This document shows, in pieces, positions 14,046-21,823 of a DNA stretch of 27,906 bases. The notes under the pieces are model-generated. The model was not told the origin of the DNA. It saw only the letters and a list, made by a program, of their open reading frames with translations, and did no database searches. The translations under genes and the position numbers were made by a program. The DNA is from an uncultured Thermoleophilia bacterium (GTDB taxonomy: Bacteria > Actinomycetota > Thermoleophilia > UBA2241): assembly GCA_903912585.1 (NCBI GenBank), contig CAIWHY010000339.1:1-27906 (forward strand), written 5' to 3'. How positions within the stretch are numbered: the first letter of the stretch is position 1; every line of letters begins with the position of its first letter.

Positions 14046-14234
14046 CTGGGAGGCCCAGGCCTCCCTCGGCCGACCACGTATCGCGGTGGCTCGGCCCTGC
14101 TGAAGTCCCGAAGGTCACGCACCGGTATAGGCTGGACCAGCATGGGGTCGAGGCTGAGCAGCCTCGGGCCATCCGGTTCGGGCTGCGGACTGGCTTCCGG
14201 GGCATAACCGCACGACTCACTGAAGGGGGAGGTC
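14046..14234 (+). promoter_or_regulatory. Leader region of the HARE-HTH gene with a second hairpin
   Basis: After the hairpin at 14048-14065 comes a TATAGG box (14126-14131) and CGAGGCT-GAGC-AGCCTCG (14149-14166), a perfect 7-base stem with a 4-base loop. The latter would lie in the leader of the gene at 14235. The GGGGGAGG at 14225-14232 is its ribosome binding site. No other gene is seen in the gap. Confidence 0.35.
14048..14065. terminator. Hairpin after the antitoxin-like gene
   Basis: GGGAGGCC (14048-14055) and GGCCTCCC (14058-14065) form an 8-base perfect inverted repeat with a 2-base centre. It starts 3 bases after the stop codon. No T-run follows. Confidence 0.4.
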
Positions 14235-15197
14235 GTGGCCTACTCGTTCATGGATCTGGCATTCGATGTGCTCAAGAGCGCAGAGAAGGCGCTGACGTAC
14301 CAGGAGATCTGGCAGACCGGCGAGCTTGATGGGACCGCCAGCAAAGTCCAGACGAAGGGCAAGACCCCATGGACCACTCTCGGTGCTCAGCTCTACGTCG
14401 ACGTGCGAGACAACCCGGCCTCCCGGTTCATCAAGGTCGGAAAGCGCCCTGCGCGCTTCTTCCTCAAGGCACGCAGCGACGAGATCACCGATGACGTTGT
14501 CGCCAAGATCGAGAAGGCGGTGGAGACCGAACCCAAGAAGACGGGTGGGTACAAGGAGCGCGACCTGCACCCCGTGGTCGCGTACTTCACCTACGCCAAT
14601 CCCGCCTTCAATCACGGCAGGCTGGTGATCACGAAGACGATCTTCCATGAGAAGTCCAAGGGTTCCGGCTACCAGAGCTGGACGCACCCAGACATGGTTG
14701 GCTTCTCGATCCCGCTGGATGACTGGTCTACCGACGTCATCGACTTCAACGAGCTCTCGGACAGGAATGCGCTGACCGTGTTCTCGTTTGAGCTCAAACG
14801 GTCACTCACCAAGTCCACCTACAGGGAGTCGTTCTTCCAGGCCGTCTCCAACTCGTCCTGGGCTCATCAGGGGTACTTGGTGGCAGCCGAGATCGCGGAC
14901 GACGACGACCTCCTCGCGGAGCTCGACCGACTGGCGTCGTCATTCGGCATCGGGATCATCCATGTCAATCTGGCCGATCTGGGGGAGTCGCGGGTGGTCT
15001 ATCCCGCCCGCATCAGGACGGAGCTCGACTGGGAGACGATCAACAAGCTCTGCGAGCAGAACAGCGACTTCAAGAAGTTCCTCCAGAGCGTCAAGATCGA
15101 TGTGACGGCTCGGAGGATCCATCGGGCCGAGTACGATGCAGTCAAGCCAGATATCGACGAATACGTTGCGAAGCTGCTTGCCGGCGGCGGTTCCTGA
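14235..15197 (+). CDS. HARE-HTH domain protein (HrgA-like), restriction-associated
   Basis: 320 residues from GTG 14235. The first 80 residues are a HARE-HTH winged helix (MAYSFMDLAFDVLKSAEKAL TYQEIW, then GKTPWTTLGAQLYVDVRDN and RFIKVGKRPARFFLK), a DNA-binding module found in restriction endonucleases and chromatin proteins. The C-terminal part resembles the COG2958/HrgA group: HPVVAYFTYANPAF, SIPLDDWSTDVIDFNEL, TVFSFELKRSLTKSTYRESFFQAVSNSSWAHQGYLVA. The EFELKR-like strand with a nearby Glu/Lys pair recalls a PD-(D/E)xK nuclease core, but this is not certain. Base composition looks less GC-rich than its neighbours, a sign of transfer. It precedes hsdM by 84 bases and probably belongs to the same defence locus, perhaps as an accessory effector. 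Confidence 0.78.
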   Translation: MAYSFMDLAFDVLKSAEKALTYQEIWQTGELDGTASKVQTKGKTPWTTLGAQLYVDVRDNPASRFIKVGKRPARFFLKARSDEITDDVVAKIEKAVETEPKKTGGYKERDLHPVVAYFTYANPAFNHGRLVITKTIFHEKSKGSGYQSWTHPDMVGFSIPLDDWSTDVIDFNELSDRNALTVFSFELKRSLTKSTYRESFFQAVSNSSWAHQGYLVAAEIADDDDLLAELDRLASSFGIGIIHVNLADLGESRVVYPARIRTELDWETINKLCEQNSDFKKFLQSVKIDVTARRIHRAEYDAVKPDIDEYVAKLLAGGGS

Positions 15198-15281
15198 GAC
15201 CGAGTCGGTCTTGTCCGGCCGCCCTGCCCACTATGGTGGACGATACACTGTGAGGGTCGTGGCGCCATAGGGGGAGGGTCC

Positions 15282-16739
15282 GTGTTCGAGCAAGCCTTCA
15301 AGAACATCGACGACGTTCTGTGGAAAGAGGCGGGCTGCACCACCGAGCTCGACTACACGGAGCAGACGTCGTGGCTGCTGTTCCTGAAGTACCTCGACGG
15401 GCTCGAGGCCGACCTCGCCGACCAGGCCGCGCTCGAGGGCCGCACCTACGCCTACATCCTCGAGCCGCCCTACCGCTGGGAGGCCTGGGCCTCGCCCAAG
15501 GACGCCGCCGGCAAGCTCGACTACAACGCCGCCATGACCGGCGACGACCTGCGCGACTTCGTGAACGGGAAGCTGTTCCCGTTTCTGCACGGCTTCCGCG
15601 AGCGGGCGACTGGCCCCAACACGATCGAGTACAAGATCGGCGAGATCTTCAGCGAGATCAAGAACAAGATCCAGAGCGGCTACAACATGCGCGAGATCAT
15701 CGACCACATCGACGAGCTCCGCTTCCGCTCCCAGGCCGAGAAGCACGAGCTCAGCCACCTCTACGAGGCCAAGATCCGCAACATGGGCAACGCGGGGCGC
15801 AACGGCGGCGAGTACTACACGCCGCGCCCGCTCATCCGCGCCATGGTCCGCGTCACCGACCCGCAACTCGGCGAGACCATCTACGACGGCGCCGCCGGCT
15901 CGGCCGGCTTCCTCTGCGAGGCCTACGACTACCTCAAGGCCGCCCACCCCGAGCGCACCACCGAGGAGGACCGCACCCTCCAGGAGCGCACCTTCTACGG
16001 CAAGGAGAAGAAGTCGCTCGCCTACGTGATCGCGATCATGAACATGATTCTGCACGGCATCGAGGCCCCCAACATCCTGCACACCAACACGCTCACCGAG
16101 AACCTCGCCGACGTCCAGGAGAAGGACCGCCACGACGTCGTGCTCGCCAACCCGCCCTTCGGCGGCAAGGAGCGCAAGGAGGTCCAGCAGAACTTCCCCA
16201 TCCGCACCGGCGAGACCGCCTTCCTCTTCCTTCAGCACTTCATCAAGATGCTCAAGGCCGGCGGCCGCGGCGCGGTGGTGATCAAGAACACGTTCCTCTC
16301 CAACGGCGACAACGCATCCGTAAGCCTGCGGAAGTTGCTGCTTGAGAGCTGCGACTTGCACACGGTGCTCGACTGCCCCAGCGGCACCTTCCAGGGCGCC
16401 GGCGTGAAGACCGTTGTGCTGTTCTTCGAGAAGGGTGCCCCGACGCGCAAGGTCTGGTACTACCAGCTCGACCCGGGCAGGAATCTAGGGAAAACGAACC
16501 CGCTGAACGACGACGACCTCGCCGAGTTCGTGGAGCTGGCGAAGACGAAGGCCGACTCGCCCAAGAGCTGGACTGTGGACGCTGACGACATCGACCCGAA
16601 CACCTGGGACCTCACCGCGAGGAACCCCGACGGCGGCGAGGAGATCGTGCACCGCAGCCCGCAGGAGATTTTGGACGAGATCGCGGCGCTGGACGCGGAG
16701 AGCGCGAAGGTGCTGGCGAGGATCAGGGCCTTGCTGTGA
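15282..16739 (+). CDS. hsdM: Type I restriction-modification DNA methyltransferase subunit HsdM
   Basis: 485 residues. N-terminal HsdM_N helical domain (about 5-150), then the N6-adenine methyltransferase domain: SAM motif YDGAAGSAGFLCEAYDYL (201-218) and catalytic NPPF at 290-293, with GGEYYTPRPLIRAMV at 175-189 typical of HsdM. It methylates adenine in both half-sites read by HsdS, protecting host DNA, and is needed for restriction too. GTG 15282 is preceded by a GGGGGAGGG tract (15270-15278). Its TGA overlaps the GTG of hsdS, so M and S are made in step. High-GC codon use resembles hsdR rather than hsdS. Confidence 0.96.
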   Translation: MFEQAFKNIDDVLWKEAGCTTELDYTEQTSWLLFLKYLDGLEADLADQAALEGRTYAYILEPPYRWEAWASPKDAAGKLDYNAAMTGDDLRDFVNGKLFPFLHGFRERATGPNTIEYKIGEIFSEIKNKIQSGYNMREIIDHIDELRFRSQAEKHELSHLYEAKIRNMGNAGRNGGEYYTPRPLIRAMVRVTDPQLGETIYDGAAGSAGFLCEAYDYLKAAHPERTTEEDRTLQERTFYGKEKKSLAYVIAIMNMILHGIEAPNILHTNTLTENLADVQEKDRHDVVLANPPFGGKERKEVQQNFPIRTGETAFLFLQHFIKMLKAGGRGAVVIKNTFLSNGDNASVSLRKLLLESCDLHTVLDCPSGTFQGAGVKTVVLFFEKGAPTRKVWYYQLDPGRNLGKTNPLNDDDLAEFVELAKTKADSPKSWTVDADDIDPNTWDLTARNPDGGEEIVHRSPQEILDEIAALDAESAKVLARIRALL

Positions 16740-17941
16740 GAGGCGGGTGGGAGCGCAAGAGAGTCAGCGAGATTGCGCTGCATTCACTTGGCAAGATGCT
16801 CGACAAGGCCAAGAACAAAGGCGAGTTGAGGCCGCATCTCCGCAACTTCAACGTCCGCTGGTTCGACTTCGACCTGTCGGATGTTCATGAGATGCGGTTC
16901 ACGCCCGAAGAGGCAACGAGATACACCGTCGTCGCGGGCGACGTTGTTGTATGCGAAGGTGGCTATCCGGGGCGCGCAGCCATCTGGGATCAGGACGAAC
17001 CCATCTACTTCCAGAAGGCGTTGCACCGGGTTCGCTTTCACGAACCGCAACGCAATAGATGGTTCCTCTACTACCTGTATGCCAAAGACCTTGAAGGCAC
17101 TCTCAAGAGCCACTTCTCGGGCACCGGCATCCAGCATTTCACTGGCGAGGCACTTGCAGAGTTCGAAATCCCGTTGCCTCCTCTGTCGGAACAGCAGCGG
17201 ATAGTCGGCATCCTCGACGAAGCGTTCGACGACATCGCTACGGCGCGGGAGAGAGCGGAGAGGAATCTCCGCAACGCCCGCGCCCTCTTCGAGAGCCACC
17301 TCCAGTCCGTATTCACACGGCGCGGCGACGGATGGGAGGAAACAACGCTGGAGAACGTGCTCGCTGTTCAGCCGCAGAACGGATGGTCTCCTCCGGCAGC
17401 GAATCACTCGGACTCGGGAACGCCCGTCCTGACGCTCTCCTCCGTCACGGGATTCCGCTTCAGGCCCGACAAGATCAAGTTCACGTCTGCTCCCACCGAT
17501 CCTGGGCGACGCTATTGGGTCCAGAACGGCGACCTCTTGATGACGAGGAGCAACACGCCGCAGTTGGTTGGACATGTGGCGATTGCCGCGGGCATCAGCG
17601 AGCCGACGATCTACCCCGACCTGATCATGCGCATGAATCCTGCACCGGAGCGCGTCATGACGGAGTTCCTCTACTACCAGATGCGTTCACCTACGCTGCG
17701 GAAGGAAATCACAGGCAGAGCACAGGGTGCGAATCCTACGATGAAGAAGGTCAGCAACGGCGCGGTCAGGACGCTACCGCTTCGCTTGGCGTCCATCTCG
17801 ACCCAGCGAGAGATCGTCACGACGCTCAATGCTCTTGGCGGTGAAGCGGACTGTCTGGAGTCCATCCACCGGCGCAAGCTCACCGCCCTGGATGAGCTGA
17901 AGCGGTCGCTCTTGCATCAGGCCTTCACCGGGCGGCTGTAG
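16736..17941 (+). CDS. hsdS: Type I restriction-modification specificity subunit HsdS
   Basis: 401 residues from a GTG overlapping hsdM's stop. Two target recognition domains: the first about 1-145, the second about 205-345, each followed by a conserved helical spacer (LPPLSEQQRIVGILDEAFDDIATARERAE at 148-176 and a matching SISTQREIVTTLNALGGEADCLESIHRRK near the end), the usual arrangement for reading a two-part site. It gives the complex its DNA sequence specificity. GC content looks clearly lower than in hsdM and hsdR, which fits exchange of recognition domains between strains. It ends LLHQAFTGRL, the common HsdS terminus, so it is full length. The recognition sequence cannot be read from the protein. 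Confidence 0.95.
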   Translation: MRGGWERKRVSEIALHSLGKMLDKAKNKGELRPHLRNFNVRWFDFDLSDVHEMRFTPEEATRYTVVAGDVVVCEGGYPGRAAIWDQDEPIYFQKALHRVRFHEPQRNRWFLYYLYAKDLEGTLKSHFSGTGIQHFTGEALAEFEIPLPPLSEQQRIVGILDEAFDDIATARERAERNLRNARALFESHLQSVFTRRGDGWEETTLENVLAVQPQNGWSPPAANHSDSGTPVLTLSSVTGFRFRPDKIKFTSAPTDPGRRYWVQNGDLLMTRSNTPQLVGHVAIAAGISEPTIYPDLIMRMNPAPERVMTEFLYYQMRSPTLRKEITGRAQGANPTMKKVSNGAVRTLPLRLASISTQREIVTTLNALGGEADCLESIHRRKLTALDELKRSLLHQAFTGRL

Positions 17942-17943
17942 TC

Positions 17944-17993
17944 GCGACCGGCAATGACGCCACGAGTCATTAACGATGTCATTTCGCGGTCGC
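17944..17993. repeat. Two-part imperfect inverted repeat after hsdS
   Basis: GCGACCG (17944-17950) plus AATGAC (17953-17958) pair with GTCATT (17978-17983) plus CGGTCGC (17987-17993). A further GTCATT at 17966-17971 can compete for AATGAC. It begins 3 bases after the hsdS stop, so it may end the hsdMS transcript. Confidence 0.5.
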
Positions 17994-18016
17994 ATGATTC
18001 ATTTCGGCAGCTAGAC

Positions 18017-18055
18017 ACCATGAAGACCGGTTGCCAAGCCACTGATCTTCATGGT
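18017..18055. repeat. 10-base perfect inverted repeat
   Basis: ACCATGAAGA (18017-18026) and TCTTCATGGT (18046-18055) are perfect complements with a 19-base loop. No T-tract follows. It could be an RNA stem or a protein site. Confidence 0.55.
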
Positions 18056-18167
18056 CGACCGGCGCCCATCGAGTGCGCGCCGTCAATTGCGTCAAGATGC
18101 ATTAGCGATATCACGAAGCCGCTTCATTTCCCCGAGGCGGCGCTTCAGGTGTCATCCCGGGGGCCAC

Positions 18168-18196
18168 TTGACTCATAACTTGACTGATGCTTGACT
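18168..18196 (+). promoter_or_regulatory. Three TTGACT direct repeats before fic
   Basis: TTGACT occurs at 18168-18173, 18180-18185 and 18191-18196, spaced 12 and 11 bases, about one helical turn. The last copy ends 6 bases before the fic ATG. The array could be a cooperative repressor site; each copy also resembles a -35 box. Confidence 0.45.
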
Positions 18197-18202
18197 GACC
18201 GC

Positions 18203-19210
18203 ATGGCCTACGAGCCTCATTTCGAGATCAGTCCGCGTCTGCTGGCCTTGGTGGAAGCAGTCGCCGCGCTGCGCGAACGCATCCAGGGAGCGGCGGTCGA
18301 GCTGTCGTGGATCCCGGCGCTTCAGAAGGACACGCGTACGCGTAACGTCCACGCCTCGACGGCCATCGAAGGCAATCCGCTCACACTCGAAGAAGTGCGT
18401 GCGCTTGAGGAGGGCAGCGACGCAGCCCTCCCTGAGGCGCGCGCCCGGCGCGAAGTGCTCAACTACTTCGCCGGCCTGCGCTACGTGGAGACTCACGCCG
18501 GCACGGCGACCATCCGGCACGACGACGTCTTTGCACTGCACCGCATCCTTGCTGCCGGCGTGATGGACCAAGGCGAGGCCGGCCGCTACCGCGCCATGCA
18601 GGTGCAGGTAGGCGGGTACATGCCGCCCGCGCCCGGCGATGTCTCCGGGCTGATGTTCGAGCTTCTGGACTGGTGGAACCGGGCAGCGGGCGACCTATCT
18701 CCCGTCCTCAGTTCCGCCGTTGTGCACTATCGCTTCGAGGCGATCCATCCATTCGCCGACGGCAACGGCCGCGCCGGCCGCGCCCTCGCGCTCTGGGAGC
18801 TGTACCGGCGCGGCTTCGACACGCATCACATCTTCTCGGTCGACGAGTTCTACTGGGCGGACCGTCCGCGCTACTACGCGTCCTTGCAGGCCGTCCGCGA
18901 GCAAGGCGACGACCTCACCAGCTGGCTTGAGTACTGCGCGGAGGGCTTGAACCAGACTCTAGAGAACGTGTGGCTGCGTATCCAGGCGCTCCACGTCGAC
19001 GCATCGCAGAAGCTGGTGTTGCGCCCCAGACAGGAGAGGCTTCTGCAGCTCCTGCGCGACCAGGGCAGCATGGCGCCGGCCGAGATCTGGGCGGCGCTCG
19101 GCGTGTCGAAGCAGGGCGCGATGGATCTGCTCCGCCCACTGCTCGAAGCGGGGCTGGTGGAGAAGATCGGCAGCAAGAAGACGGGGCGCTACGCCCTGCG
19201 GCGGCCATGA
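18203..19210 (+). CDS. Fic/DOC family protein with C-terminal winged helix
   Basis: 335 residues from ATG 18203; a TTG at 18191 is an alternative. The catalytic Fic motif is complete: HPFADGNGRAGR (182-193). The inhibitory helix motif STAIEGN (52-58), in which the Glu blocks productive ATP binding, lies N-terminal, which makes this a class II Fic protein. The last 65 residues (RPRQERLLQLLRDQGSMAPAEIWAALGVSKQGAMDLL) form a winged helix, so it may bind DNA. Fic enzymes usually transfer AMP from ATP to Ser/Thr/Tyr of target proteins. It overlaps hsdR by 4 bases, so restriction and Fic activity are coupled. The target may be a restriction subunit or a host protein; this is inference. Confidence 0.93.
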   Translation: MAYEPHFEISPRLLALVEAVAALRERIQGAAVELSWIPALQKDTRTRNVHASTAIEGNPLTLEEVRALEEGSDAALPEARARREVLNYFAGLRYVETHAGTATIRHDDVFALHRILAAGVMDQGEAGRYRAMQVQVGGYMPPAPGDVSGLMFELLDWWNRAAGDLSPVLSSAVVHYRFEAIHPFADGNGRAGRALALWELYRRGFDTHHIFSVDEFYWADRPRYYASLQAVREQGDDLTSWLEYCAEGLNQTLENVWLRIQALHVDASQKLVLRPRQERLLQLLRDQGSMAPAEIWAALGVSKQGAMDLLRPLLEAGLVEKIGSKKTGRYALRRP

Positions 19211-21660
19211 ACGAAGCCGAGACTCGCGCCGAGCACATCGACCCCGCCCTCAAGGCGGCCGGCTGGGGCGTCGCCCAGGGTAGCCGCATCCTGCGCGAGT
19301 ACTCGATCTCGCCGGGCCGCATCGAGGGCGCGGGCCGGCGCGGGAGCCCGCTCACCGCCGACTACGTGCTCGTCCATCGCAACCACAAGCTGGCCGTGAT
19401 CGAGGCGAAGGCGTGGGACAAGCCGCTCACGGAGGGCCTCGGCCAAGCGAAGAACTACGCCGAGAAGCTCGCCGTTCGCTTCTGCTACGCGACGAACGGC
19501 CAGGGCATCTACGCCGTCGACCGCGACGAGACGGCCGGCTGGGAGGGCGAGGTGGCGCAGTATCCCTCGCCGGACGAGCTCTGGGCGCTCACCTATGCCG
19601 AGGCCAACGCCTGGCGCGACCGCTTCGCCGCCGTACCCTTCGAGGACAAGGGCGGCTCGCACCCGGCGCGCTACTACCAGGACATCGCCGTCGAGCGCGT
19701 GATGGAGGCGATCGCCGCCGAGAAGCAGCGCATCCTCCTCACTCTGGCCACCGGCACCGGCAAGACCTTCATCGCCTTCCAGGTCGCCTGGAAGCTCTTC
19801 CAGAGCCGCTGGAGCCTCACCCGCGAGCCCACGCGCCGCCCGCGCATCCTCTTCCTCGCCGACCGCAACATCCTCGCCAACCAGGCCTACAACGCCTTCA
19901 GCGCCTTCCCCGAAGACGCGATGGTGCGCATCAGCCCGGCGGACATCGCCAAGAAGGGCAAGGTGCCCAAGAACGGCAGCCTCTTCTTCACCATCTTCCA
20001 GACCTTCATGAGCGGCAGCGATGCACACGGCGAGCCGGCGCCTTACTTCGGCGAGTACGCGCCCGACTTCTTCGACTTCATCGTCGTCGACGAGTGTCAC
20101 CGCGGCGGCGCCAACGACGAGAGCAACTGGCGCGGCATCCTCGAGTACTTCGCGCCGGCGGTGCAGCTCGGGATGACGGCGACGCCGAAGCGCGCAGGCA
20201 ACGCCGACACCTACGCCTACTTCGGCGAGCCGGTCTACATCTACTCGCTGAAAGAGGGCATCAACGATGGCTTCCTTACGCCCTTTAAGGTGAAGCAGAT
20301 CAGCACGACGCTCGACGAGTACGTCTACACGCCCGACGACCAGCTCATCGAGGGCGAGGTCGAGGTCGGCAAGATCTACGTCGAGGAGGACTTCAACAAG
20401 GTCATCGAGATCCGCGAGCGCGAGCGCTACCGCGTGCGGCTGTTCATGGAGCAGATGGACCAGCGCGAGAAGACGCTGGTCTTCTGCGCGACCCAGGTCC
20501 ACGCCCTGGCGGTGCGCGACCTCATCAACCAGATGAAGACGAGCAAGGACCCGAACTACTGCCAGCGCGTGACCGCCAACGACGGCGAGCTCGGCGACCA
20601 GGCGCTACGCGCGTTCCAGGACAACGAGAAGACGATCCCCACCATCCTCACGACCTCGCAGAAGCTCTCGACCGGCGTCGATGCCCGCAACATCCGCAAC
20701 ATCGTGCTCATGCGCCCCATAGGCTCGATGATCGAGTTCAAGCAGATCATCGGCCGCGGCACGCGCCTCTACGACGGCAAGGACTACTTCACGATCTACG
20801 ACTTCGTGGAGGCGCACCACCACTTCAAGGATCCGGAGTGGGACGGCGAGCCGCTCGAGCCCGAAGCCTGCGAGATCTGCGGCAAGTATCCCTGCGAGTG
20901 CATCAAGGAGGTCTGCCCGGAGTGCGGCCAGCGCCCTTGCGTCTGCCCCTGCCCGGACTGCGGCGAGCACCCCTGCGTCTGCCCGTGCGAGAAGTGCGGC
21001 AAGTACCCTTGCGAGTGCCCCTGCCCCAAGTGCGGTGAGTGGCCCTGCGTCTGCGAGCGCAAGGGCAAGGCCCGCGTGAAGCTCGCCGACGGCAAGGAGC
21101 GCACCATCCAGCACATGATGTGCACCACGTTCTGGCACCCCGACGGCACGCCGATGAGCGCGCAGGCGTTCATGGAGCTGCTGTTTGGCGAACTGCCGGA
21201 CTTCTTCGCCGACGAGGCCGAGCTGCGCGCCCTCTGGAGCGCGCCCGACACGCGCAAGAAGCTACTCCAGGGTCTCGCCGAGAAAGGCTTCGGCGGGGAC
21301 CAACTCGCCGAGATGCAGAAGATCATCGACGCTGAGAAGAGCGACCTCTTCGATGTGCTCGCGCACGTCGCCTACGCGCTCCCGCCCGAGACGCGCGAGC
21401 AGCGCGCCGGCCGCGCCCAGGTCGCGATCCATGCCGAGTTCGACACGAAGCAGCAGGCCTTCCTCGACTTCGTGTTGGTGCACTACGTGAGTGAAGGCGT
21501 GCAGGAGCTCGACCAGGAGAAGCTCGCACCACTGCTCAAGCTGCGGTACCACGACTCGATCCACGACGCGATCGCCGACCTCGGCAAGCCGGAACTTGTC
21601 GCGCGGGTCTTCGCCGGCTTCCAGAAGTATCTGTACCAGCCGGCAGGCGCCGCGGCCTGA
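19207..21660 (+). CDS. hsdR: Type I restriction endonuclease/translocase subunit HsdR with Cys-rich repeat block
   Basis: 817 residues. The N-terminal nuclease has a PD-(D/E)xK core: Asp52 in TADYVLV and EAK at 66-68. The SF2 motor follows: Walker A ATGTGKT (181-187), VVDECH (293-298), TATP (324-327) and motif VI QIIGRGTR (513-520). HsdR pulls DNA past the bound complex and cuts it far from the site. Residues 555-616 are 20 cysteines in five CxxCGxxPCxC units, joined by short Pro-Cys linkers; this is probably a metal-binding rod between the motor and the C-terminal helical domain that docks on HsdM. Start ATG 19207 overlaps the fic stop. Separation of hsdR from hsdMS by fic and a repeat-rich gap suggests it is under its own control. 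Confidence 0.95.
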   Translation: MNEAETRAEHIDPALKAAGWGVAQGSRILREYSISPGRIEGAGRRGSPLTADYVLVHRNHKLAVIEAKAWDKPLTEGLGQAKNYAEKLAVRFCYATNGQGIYAVDRDETAGWEGEVAQYPSPDELWALTYAEANAWRDRFAAVPFEDKGGSHPARYYQDIAVERVMEAIAAEKQRILLTLATGTGKTFIAFQVAWKLFQSRWSLTREPTRRPRILFLADRNILANQAYNAFSAFPEDAMVRISPADIAKKGKVPKNGSLFFTIFQTFMSGSDAHGEPAPYFGEYAPDFFDFIVVDECHRGGANDESNWRGILEYFAPAVQLGMTATPKRAGNADTYAYFGEPVYIYSLKEGINDGFLTPFKVKQISTTLDEYVYTPDDQLIEGEVEVGKIYVEEDFNKVIEIRERERYRVRLFMEQMDQREKTLVFCATQVHALAVRDLINQMKTSKDPNYCQRVTANDGELGDQALRAFQDNEKTIPTILTTSQKLSTGVDARNIRNIVLMRPIGSMIEFKQIIGRGTRLYDGKDYFTIYDFVEAHHHFKDPEWDGEPLEPEACEICGKYPCECIKEVCPECGQRPCVCPCPDCGEHPCVCPCEKCGKYPCECPCPKCGEWPCVCERKGKARVKLADGKERTIQHMMCTTFWHPDGTPMSAQAFMELLFGELPDFFADEAELRALWSAPDTRKKLLQGLAEKGFGGDQLAEMQKIIDAEKSDLFDVLAHVAYALPPETREQRAGRAQVAIHAEFDTKQQAFLDFVLVHYVSEGVQELDQEKLAPLLKLRYHDSIHDAIADLGKPELVARVFAGFQKYLYQPAGAAA
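20869..21054 (+). repeat. Five CxxCGxxPCxC coding repeats in hsdR
   Basis: The segment encodes five units: CEICGKYPCEC, CPECGQRPCVC, CPDCGEHPCVC, CEKCGKYPCEC and CPKCGEWPCVC. Copies 2-5 are 36 bases apart (start to start), first copy 45. Four cysteines per unit would suit one zinc each. Cys-rich inserts at this position occur in other HsdR proteins, but five in a row is long. Confidence 0.85.
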
Positions 21661-21767
21661 CCTGCTCCGCTGACCGAGGGCTCAAGCCGCTTTGTCATCA
21701 CGCGGGCGCGATTGTCCACGATGCTCACCATTGCACCACGTCATAGGCTTGCGGCGTGACTTCTGTG

Positions 21768-21781
21768 GTATCAAATGATAC
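21768..21781. promoter_or_regulatory. Dyad GTATCA-AA-TGATAC
   Basis: A 14-base perfect inverted repeat 43 bases before the start of the two-gene unit. It shares GTATC and AAATGAT elements with the dyad before the antitoxin-like gene at 13674. An operator for the HTH protein encoded downstream is the simplest reading. Confidence 0.5.
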
Positions 21782-21787
21782 TTTGGG

Positions 21788-21799
21788 CCCACATGTGGG
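21788..21799. promoter_or_regulatory. Perfect palindrome CCCACATGTGGG
   Basis: A 12-base perfect palindrome, 7 bases after the TATCA dyad and 24 bases before the GTG at 21824. Its position makes it a second candidate operator. Confidence 0.4.
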
Positions 21800-21823
21800 A
21801 ACGCTTGCTATGGACAGGCCGGT

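Larger units (their letters stand above)
17942..18202. other. Repeat-rich gap between hsdS and fic
   Basis: This 260-base stretch holds no gene I can support. It contains several inverted repeats: GCGACCG..AATGAC (17944-17958) against GTCATT..CGGTCGC (17978-17993), and ACCATGAAGA (18017-18026) against TCTTCATGGT (18046-18055). TCATTTCG occurs at 17979 and 17999, exactly 20 bases apart, and CGTCAA at 18081 and 18090. Three TTGACT copies stand just before fic. Together they suggest a terminator or regulatory block separating hsdMS from fic-hsdR. Confidence 0.5.

Noticed and set aside
14142..14207. ATG-started 21-codon frame in the leader of the HARE-HTH gene
   Set aside because: The Gly/Ser-rich peptide has no ribosome binding site and mainly reflects the hairpin at 14149-14166.
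15211..15249. TTGTCC and TATGGT or TACACT boxes before hsdM as a promoter
   Set aside because: Spacing is 15 bases or 27 bases, neither convincing.
20869..21054. CRISPR-like array because of regular 36-base spacing
   Set aside because: The repeats lie inside the hsdR frame, encode Cys-rich protein units and have no unique spacers.
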